Position numbers and translations under genes: made by a program. DNA of 10,158 nucleotides. Source: Alphaproteobacteria bacterium. GTDB lineage: Bacteria > Pseudomonadota > Alphaproteobacteria > Bin95. Of this stretch, positions 5,929-10,158 are shown piece by piece (the stretch's first letter is position 1; each line of letters opens with the position of its first letter). The stretch lies in contig JAJECF010000062.1 in assembly GCA_022822125.1 (NCBI GenBank), positions 1 to 10,158 of the forward strand, read 5' to 3'. The notes beneath the pieces were generated by a model. It was not told the DNA's origin and searched no databases. It was given only the letters and a program-made list of their open reading frames with translations.

Positions 5929-6013
5929 TTCCTCATCCTGAGTAGCGACCGCGTGAGCGGGCGCCCCCTTCCTCATCCTGAGTAGCGACCGCGTGAGCGG
6001 GCGCGTATCGAAG
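5929..6013 (-). repeat. Two inverted copies of the hairpin repeat family, 40 bp apart
   Basis: Two identical 36-bp blocks (5929-5964 and 5969-6004) start TTCCTCATCCTGAGTAGCG and are separated by CCCC. Read on the minus strand they belong to the same family as 5756-5899: CTACTCAGGATGAGG at one end and, for the outer copy, CCTTCGATACG at the other (to 6013). The centre differs, with arms CCGC and GCGG around GTGA, yet still forms a hairpin. The direct and inverted groups face each other and could form one large stem. Confidence 0.8.
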
Positions 6014-6052
6014 GACCTCGACGCCGCGGGGGCCTGTGTCGCGAGGTCCCGG

Positions 6053-7927
6053 CTACCCGCTGACCTTCAGCTCGGTTGCAGCGGAAAGAAGGGTGAAGGG
6101 AAGCGGGCTCGCATCCTCGATGCGCCAGAGCGGGGCCGCGCCGTCGCGCCGCCAGCCGCCCGCGCCGAGCGCAATGTCGCCGGTGAAGGGCCCGTCGCCG
6201 AGCGCCGCCCGGCGGAAGCCGAAGCCCGTGTCGCAACGAAGCGCCCGCGCGCCGGCAAGGCGGAGCACCAGGCGCACGGCCCTGTGCGCCGCGCCCTGCA
6301 TCGTGCCGCGCGCAAGCTGGACGCCGGGGGCGAGCGGCTCGATCCTGTGGGTGAAGGGCAGGCCCGCCTGCACGCGCTCCGCAGGCGCGTCGAGCAGGAT
6401 GCGCCCGTCCGCGACCCGGAGGCCCGAAACCGCCTTGCCGTCCGCAACCGCAACAACCTCCCGGCCTTCGAGATGCGCAAAGCCGCTCCAGGATCGCGTG
6501 GGCCCGTTGGACGTCGCTGAAATCGCGGCGTCCACGCCGAGCGCCTCGTCGAAGCGCTCGACCGAAAACAGGCCGTCGCGCTCGACCAGCGCCCAGGCCG
6601 CGCCGCCCGCCACCGCCGCCGAGCGGAAGGCGCCGTCGGTCTCGAGCCGCGTCCAGGCATGGACGCCCTCGGCCCGCCAGAGCGTGAGGGACGCGACGGA
6701 TCCGTCGCCCATGACGACCAGCAGCCGCCGGGCCGCATCGTCCCAGACCGCTTCAACCGGCGCGGCGAACAAATGGCTCGCCAGCAACGCCAGGTCCTGC
6801 GCGCGCCAGGCGAGTTCGGCGTCGGCAAACAGGAATTCGCGCAGCTCCCGCCCGTTGCGCGCCAGGAACAGCACGGCGCCCTCGACATCGACCGGCCGGA
6901 CGGCGCGGTCGGCAGGCGAGCCGATGCGCGTCTGCCGCCGGAGCTGGATCGAGGCGGGCGTCAGCGGCTCGCCGGAGACGGTCCATTCCGCGCCCGAGGT
7001 GAAGACCTGAAGCTGCCGGCCGGAGACGACCGCGCGCACGGCATTCGCCTGGTCCGCAAGCAGCGGGAAGACGACGGCTTCGTCGTCGAGGCCCTCGCCC
7101 GTGTCGAAGTCGAAATGGGAGCCCGAACGCGAGAGCCAGAGCCGGTCCGGCAGCGACCGCGCCCCGCCGATGACCAGCCGGTCCTGGTGGAACACGACCG
7201 ACACCGGCCAGCCGCGCCGCGGCGAGAAGGCCGGCTCCCGCCAGTCCGCCGTCGCCGCCACGCCGCCGGAAAGCGCGCCGGTGACATCCGCCTCGGCCTC
7301 GGTGGCGGAGACGACCCGGCGGATCCGGACCTCATCCGCGCCGATCCGGAAAGGCTGGCCGGCGTCCTGCGGCGCGAAAACGCCGGCCGAGGCGGTAAGC
7401 CGGATACGCCCCGAAGCGGCGGAGGCGGCGAGCGTCACCGAAGGCGGAGCGTAACGGTGGTAGGGCCGTCTCGACAGGCCGTCGCGCTCGGCCCATTCCC
7501 AGGGAGTGAGCCGCCAGTCGCCCTCCGCCCGGCGCGTCAGCGTCTGCGGCGGGTAGTCCGGATGAACGACCAGCAGCGTGTCGGCGGTCTGCGTCCAGTT
7601 GAGCCCGGCCAGGTCCGCCTCCCGCCAGGGCGCGGCGACGAGCGCCGTCCTCGCGCCGGCCCGGTAGATGCGCAGCGCCCGGTCGGTGAACAGCAGCAGG
7701 TAGCTCTCCTCCGTATTGAACTCGAAGGCCGCGAGCCGGCCGGGGCCGGGCGCCGCCTCGACGAAGGCGAGCCCCGGCCGCCGCGACAGCCCGCCCGTCG
7801 GATGGACGGTGACATTGCGCAGCCGCCGCGCGCCGTCGCGATAGGCGGCGAGGTCGGGCCGCCCGGCAAGGCGCGGGGACAGCTCGCCCGCGCCGAAGGA
7901 GGTCTTGAGCGTGTTGATCCGCGTCAT
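6053..7927 (-). CDS. Phage tail tubular protein B (T7 gp12-like nozzle)
   Basis: This is a 624-residue tail nozzle protein. The N terminus (MTRINTLKTSFGAGELSPRLAGRPDLAAYRDGARRLRNVTVHPTGGLSRRPGLAFV) is the hallmark of gp12-like proteins of podoviral prophages, which begin with SFxAGELSPRLxGRxDLxxYxxGxxxLxNxxxxPxGGxxRRPG. In T7, gp12 forms the hexameric tip of the short tail through which DNA leaves the particle; T7 gp12 is about 794 residues, so this one is somewhat shorter. The body is rich in beta strands and short W/Y motifs (FNTEESYLLLFTDRALRIYRAG). The ATG at 7927 overlaps the stop of the gp11-like gene (ATGA, 7924-7927), with GGAGG seven bases upstream. A longer open frame exists upstream but runs through the gp11-like gene and is rejected. 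Stop is TAG at 6053-6055, followed by the repeat-filled gap. Confidence 0.9.
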   Translation of the reverse strand: MTRINTLKTSFGAGELSPRLAGRPDLAAYRDGARRLRNVTVHPTGGLSRRPGLAFVEAAPGPGRLAAFEFNTEESYLLLFTDRALRIYRAGARTALVAAPWREADLAGLNWTQTADTLLVVHPDYPPQTLTRRAEGDWRLTPWEWAERDGLSRRPYHRYAPPSVTLAASAASGRIRLTASAGVFAPQDAGQPFRIGADEVRIRRVVSATEAEADVTGALSGGVAATADWREPAFSPRRGWPVSVVFHQDRLVIGGARSLPDRLWLSRSGSHFDFDTGEGLDDEAVVFPLLADQANAVRAVVSGRQLQVFTSGAEWTVSGEPLTPASIQLRRQTRIGSPADRAVRPVDVEGAVLFLARNGRELREFLFADAELAWRAQDLALLASHLFAAPVEAVWDDAARRLLVVMGDGSVASLTLWRAEGVHAWTRLETDGAFRSAAVAGGAAWALVERDGLFSVERFDEALGVDAAISATSNGPTRSWSGFAHLEGREVVAVADGKAVSGLRVADGRILLDAPAERVQAGLPFTHRIEPLAPGVQLARGTMQGAAHRAVRLVLRLAGARALRCDTGFGFRRAALGDGPFTGDIALGAGGWRRDGAAPLWRIEDASPLPFTLLSAATELKVSG

Positions 7928-8484
7928 GCCCGCGCCTCCACCAGGGGGAACCGCAAGGGCGCGCGCGCCGGGTCGTGCAGCGTGTCGATGCGCCGGGCGC
8001 GGCGCAGCGCGGCGTCGGCGAGCCGCGCCAGCGCCTCCGCGCGGGACGTATTCTCCGTCACCGGCAGGCAGAAGGCGGCGGCCAGGCCGGCGGCAAGCGC
8101 ATCGGCGAACCAGGACGGGAACTCCGCCTCGTCGGCGCGGAAGATATAGGCGAGCCTGAGCGCGGCCGGATGCGCATGCAGCATGCCGCCGGATATGCGC
8201 CAGTCGGTCTCGCGTCCGCGCCCTACGGCCAGCGCGTTCAGGAAGCCGGCCGGCAGCCGGAAGGCATGCGCGAAGCCGTCGAGCGGCGGCTCCTCCGCCG
8301 GCGAAAGCTCCGCCTCCGCCGTGGCGAAGCGCCAGGCATGGCCGGCGATGAGCGTGTCGCGGAGCGTCGGATAGAGGGCGGCGGCCGTGCGCGCCTCGAG
8401 GGTCGGCGCCGCGAAATCGGAAATCGGCGGCGCGCCGAGCCGGACAAGGGCCTGGCTCGCGATCTGGACGGCGGTCAGCGCCAT
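7924..8484 (-). CDS. Phage tail tubular protein A (T7 gp11-like adaptor)
   Basis: This is a 186-residue protein. The start MALTAVQIASQALVRLGAPPISDF matches the usual opening of gp11-like proteins (xxxxIxNxALxxLGxxPIxSF). The tail half contains the RxxWRFAxxxAxL and AFRLPxxxLxAL blocks typical of the family (AWRFATAEAELSP, AFRLPAGFLNALAV), then a cluster of alpha helices (FPSWFADALAAGLAAAFCLPVT). In T7, gp11 forms a 12-subunit ring that joins the portal to the gp12 nozzle. A strong AAAGGAGG lies eight bases before the ATG at 8484. Its stop overlaps the start of the gp12-like gene by 4 bp, indicating coupled translation and equal regulation of the two tail components. Confidence 0.88.
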   Translation of the reverse strand: MALTAVQIASQALVRLGAPPISDFAAPTLEARTAAALYPTLRDTLIAGHAWRFATAEAELSPAEEPPLDGFAHAFRLPAGFLNALAVGRGRETDWRISGGMLHAHPAALRLAYIFRADEAEFPSWFADALAAGLAAAFCLPVTENTSRAEALARLADAALRRARRIDTLHDPARAPLRFPLVEARA

Positions 8485-8563
8485 GAGGACAGCCTCCTTT
8501 CGTCAATCAGGGGGACAGGCGGGAGGCGACCGGCGGATTCGACACCCGCCGGCCGCCGGCCCG

Positions 8564-8923
8564 TCAGGTGGCCAGCACGCCGACCCGTTCGAGCGCACTG
8601 ATGACCGCATTGACGGCGGCGCGCGCCTGGGCGTCGACGGTCGCCCCGCCGGCCGCGGCCGCGACCGCCGCCTGGGTCTGCCAGTCGGTGGTGAAGCCGG
8701 CCGTCACCCTGCCCTCATGGTTCGACGACACGCGGACCAGCGCCGCGCTGTTGCCCGCGCCGTTCAGCGCCAGCATGTCACCGGGGCGAAGGAGGTCCGC
8801 CGCGGCGTCGAAATAGCCGACCGCCGTCATGTCGGCATCGATGTCGTCGACGGATTTGTAGTGCCAGAAGGTGAAGCCGTTGGCATAGGCCAGCACGGAA
8901 AGGTTTGCGGATTTGAACGCCAT
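8564..8923 (-). CDS. Small conserved phage structural protein next to the capsid gene
   Basis: This 119-residue protein lies between the capsid and gp11-like genes. The start MAFKSANLSVLAYANGFTFWHYKSVDD at 8923 follows AAGGAG about 12 bases upstream, 29 bp after the capsid stop. The open frame extends further upstream but overlaps the capsid gene, so this start is chosen. The N-terminal half resembles small proteins beside the capsid gene of many T7-like prophages (MAFxxANLxxxAxAxGFTLWHYxTxD, then a GDMIxxN-like turn; here RPGDMLALNGAG). The C-terminal end (ARAAVNAVISALERVGVLAT) is an alpha-helical tail common at the end of phage trimeric decoration or fibre proteins. A head decoration or fibre role is plausible, but I know of no proven function. 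Confidence 0.75.
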   Translation of the reverse strand: MAFKSANLSVLAYANGFTFWHYKSVDDIDADMTAVGYFDAAADLLRPGDMLALNGAGNSAALVRVSSNHEGRVTAGFTTDWQTQAAVAAAAGGATVDAQARAAVNAVISALERVGVLAT

Positions 8924-8952
8924 TGCTTCCGGAGTCTCCTTGTCGTTGGGGG

Positions 8953-9771
8953 TCAGGTTTCGAGGCAGCGCATGGTCACGACGCCCTCGGCGTCGATCAG
9001 CGCGGCGCCCTGGCTCATCCAGTTGGCGACGAACCAGGCGGCGCGGTCGCCGTGCCAGGTGATGTCGGTGGTGACTTCCGCCCCGGCGGCATGGCCGACC
9101 GCGCTCTTGTGGTACCAGTGGCAGAGCCGGACCTTGCCCTTGAGCGTCAGCCCCGAATGCGGCAGCCAGAGCGTGCCGAGCCAGCGTTTCGCCTGGGTGC
9201 CGCGCCAGGGCAGGTCCTCCGCGCCCACATAGTCGGCATTGGCGAACTCCTCGATCTTCATGAGGTCCGACCACTGCTTCCAGCCGATGACGGCCGTGCG
9301 CTCGCCGTCATCCGGCACATCGGCCTGGCCCAGCATCTCGAAGGCGGCGAGCGCCTTGGCCCTGGTCAGCCCGTCCGTGTCGGCGCCGGCATAGCTGGCG
9401 GAGCCGTCGAGCGCGGCGGTGATGAGCTGGTCGGTCTTGCGGCCGAGCGCATAGGCGCCCGCCTTGGCGACCGTGTCGCGCTCGCCGCCGCCGATCTTGA
9501 GGTCGTCGAGCCGGTCCACCCACTCGCCGGCGTAATAGTCCCGGAGATTGCATTCGACCGCCGCATGATCGACATTCATCACCGGAATCTGGCCGTGCCG
9601 GGCCTTGGTGGCGGCGGCGCCGCGCCCGACCTTGCGGAAGGTCACGCTGGAGCCCATGACGCCGCGCCGCAGGCGCACCGTGTCGCGGAGCTTCGAGCCC
9701 TGGCGCTGATAGGCGTTGTGGACCTCGCCTTCGAACGCCTTGATGAAGGAAGGGGAAAGATCGACGGGCAT
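8953..9771 (-). CDS. Phage major capsid protein
   Basis: This 272-residue protein forms the icosahedral shell of the particle. The sequence is characteristic of the capsid family of alphaproteobacterial T7-like prophages: FIKAFEGEVHNAYQRQGSKLRDTVRLRRGVMGSSVTFRKVGRG near the start, the loop TKARHGQIPVMNVDHAAVECNLRDYYAGEWVDRLDDLK, then AGAYALGRKTDQLITAALDG (the long spine-like helix), and AFEMLGQADVPDDGERTAVIGWKQWSDLMKIEEFANADYVG. The overall fold is expected to be HK97-like. Length is close to related capsids (about 280-330). AGGAGG lies nine bases before the ATG at 9771. Upstream, 54 bp away, is the end of a probable scaffold protein, the T7 order. Confidence 0.88.
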   Translation of the reverse strand: MPVDLSPSFIKAFEGEVHNAYQRQGSKLRDTVRLRRGVMGSSVTFRKVGRGAAATKARHGQIPVMNVDHAAVECNLRDYYAGEWVDRLDDLKIGGGERDTVAKAGAYALGRKTDQLITAALDGSASYAGADTDGLTRAKALAAFEMLGQADVPDDGERTAVIGWKQWSDLMKIEEFANADYVGAEDLPWRGTQAKRWLGTLWLPHSGLTLKGKVRLCHWYHKSAVGHAAGAEVTTDITWHGDRAAWFVANWMSQGAALIDAEGVVTMRCLET

Positions 9772-9825
9772 GATGCCTGTCCTCCTGTGTCGGTTTCAGG
9801 GTTTCTTGTGCGCGCCGGGTCCGCG

Positions 9826-10023
9826 TCAGGACCCGTCGTCGTCGTCGCCGCCGTCCGGATAGAGGCGCCGGTAGCCCTCCGTGACCTGCCGGACGAGGGC
9901 CGGATCGCGGTCGCGCCAGTAGCGGGGGTCGCCCTGGAGGCGCCGGAGGCCGTCGAGCGTCACCGCGCCCATCGCGCCGCCGCCGCCGCCGAGACCGGGC
10001 TCGCCCGCATCCATCAGCCCCAA
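9826..10023 (-). CDS. C-terminal part of a probable capsid scaffold/assembly protein, 5' end lost
   Basis: The recognisable part is about 62 residues: a Gly-rich linker (DAGEPGLGGGGGAMG), a helix (VTLDGLRRLQGDPRYWRDRDPALVRQVTEGYRRLYP) and an acidic end DGGDDDDGS. The LxxLxxDPRYWRDRDPxxVxxVTxGFRxLYP block is familiar as the C terminus of proteins encoded just before the capsid gene in such phages. In T7 that position is the scaffold protein gp9, which organises capsid subunits and leaves before maturation. A full scaffold would be some 250-300 residues. The only starts here are TTG at 10023 or ATG at 10014, neither with a usable ribosome binding site. The frame also stays open to the window edge, but in sequence of very different codon use. 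I read it as truncated near 10020, not as a complete small gene. Confidence 0.5.
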   Translation of the reverse strand: MGLMDAGEPGLGGGGGAMGAVTLDGLRRLQGDPRYWRDRDPALVRQVTEGYRRLYPDGGDDDDGS

Positions 10024-10158
10024 CTTGAACAGTCGGTGTCGATTTTTGCGGGTTCCGGTTTCGCCAAGTTGTTGAAATGATTGGATAGTGGGGTGGTGGT
10101 TGGCGCGGGTTGAGAAAAATGTAGTGAAACATTTTTGCTGATTTGGTGTTGTTTTCTT
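10021..10158. other. Low-GC segment of unknown origin next to the truncated scaffold gene
   Basis: From about 10021 to the end of the window the base composition changes abruptly: A/T runs appear, and third positions in the phage frame fall to under half G/C. No protein is recognised in any frame. A 7-bp inverted repeat (CAACTTG 10021-10027, CAAGTTG 10065-10071) starts exactly at the change. It may be flank of another insertion, a prophage or element boundary, or an assembly junction. Confidence 0.45.
10115..10136. repeat. Perfect 8-bp AT-rich inverted repeat
   Basis: AAAAATGT (10115-10122) pairs perfectly with ACATTTTT (10129-10136) across the 6-nt loop AGTGAA. On the plus strand the 3' arm ends in a T-run, like a weak terminator, but the stem has little GC. 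It could equally be a protein binding site. Confidence 0.4.

Larger units (their letters stand above)
5715..6052. other. 338-bp gap in the phage operon filled by repeats
   Basis: Between the gp12-like stop and the gp14-like start nothing protein-like is visible. Apart from the repeat copies there is a GC-rich stretch at 5900-5928 and the ribosome binding site of the gp14-like gene near 5714. The other gaps in this phage module are about 80 bp or less, so most of this gap is probably acquired repeat DNA. Confidence 0.6.
4609..10020 (-). mobile_element. Remnant of a T7-like (podovirus) prophage, morphogenesis module
   Basis: Eight genes on one strand follow T7-like order: scaffold end, capsid, small structural protein, tail tubular proteins A and B, gp14-like protein, small membrane protein, terminase. 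The terminase is broken by an element on one side and the scaffold frame meets a composition change on the other. Portal, gp15/gp16-like internal virion proteins, tail fibre, replication and integrase genes are not present here. Spacing is tight with good ribosome binding sites, except for a 338-bp gap filled with chromosomal-type repeats. The module as seen cannot make particles by itself. The outer limits of the prophage are unknown; these coordinates are only the recognisable part. Confidence 0.8.

Noticed and set aside
5740..5985. Apparent 12-residue protein repeat (YAADAATQGEVR-like) in a plus-strand frame
   Set aside because: It is a by-product of the 36-bp DNA repeat, whose period is a multiple of three; there is no start context or family.
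6111..6126. Another GCATC-N3-GATGC palindrome like the one in the element ends
   Set aside because: It lies inside the gp12-like coding sequence and matches only the 10 palindromic positions plus a following G, not the full 17 bp.
6659..8149. 496-codon plus-strand open frame opposite the gp12-like and gp11-like genes
   Set aside because: It gives a low-complexity product, has no ribosome binding site, and lies fully antisense to two clearly identified phage genes.
4609..9771. Gene transfer agent cluster instead of a prophage
   Set aside because: Alphaproteobacterial GTAs of the RcGTA type have siphovirus-like tail genes and an HK97-type portal/protease/capsid order. Here the gp11/gp12/gp14-like genes are podoviral.
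10121..10136. Possible parS-like site (TGTTTCAC on the minus strand)
   Set aside because: Only one half of the 16-bp alphaproteobacterial parS palindrome is present; the other half does not match.

Overview
The window looks like a piece of an alphaproteobacterial chromosome (inference). The reasons are high GC, strongly GC-rich third codon positions, a Slam/surface-lipoprotein pair of a type I know from alphaproteobacteria, and a degraded T7-like prophage with this group's small conserved morphogenesis proteins. I cannot name the genus.

Layout, left to right. (1) 2-1845, plus strand: the 3' end of a Slam-type outer-membrane barrel (surface lipoprotein assembly modifier), then a complete 460-residue lipoprotein that looks like its export substrate. 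A 9-bp perfect inverted repeat lies between them. (2) 1846-2135: a spacer with no convincing gene. (3) 2136-4608: a compact element of about 2.47 kb. It holds two intact, probably translationally coupled tyrosine recombinases on the minus strand and is bounded by near-identical 17-bp inverted repeats (16/17 match). (4) 4609 to about 10020, minus strand, transcribed right to left: part of a podovirus (T7-like) morphogenesis module. The order is the end of a possible scaffold protein, major capsid protein, small structural protein, gp11-like tail tubular protein A, gp12-like tail tubular protein B, gp14-like internal virion protein, a 59-residue membrane protein (TTG start), and terminase large subunit. 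(5) About 10020-10158: a stretch of lower GC with no recognised gene.

The most notable point is the junction at 4608/4609. The terminase reading frame is intact through its Walker A and Walker B motifs, then stops being terminase exactly where the right inverted repeat begins. The repeat and the sequence just inside it supply a short foreign tail and a stop codon. The two-recombinase unit therefore appears to be a mobile element, with inverted termini, sitting in a phage packaging gene. The rest of the terminase is not found beyond the left repeat, so the locus has either been rearranged or the other half lies elsewhere.

The prophage is broken at both visible ends and lacks portal, large internal virion proteins and tail fibre here, so it is probably a remnant. 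A family of 36-40-bp hairpin repeats (four direct copies facing two inverted copies) has spread into the gap between the gp12-like and gp14-like genes. The Slam pair is convergent with the recombinases. It could be host sequence or cargo of a larger island; the window does not decide.
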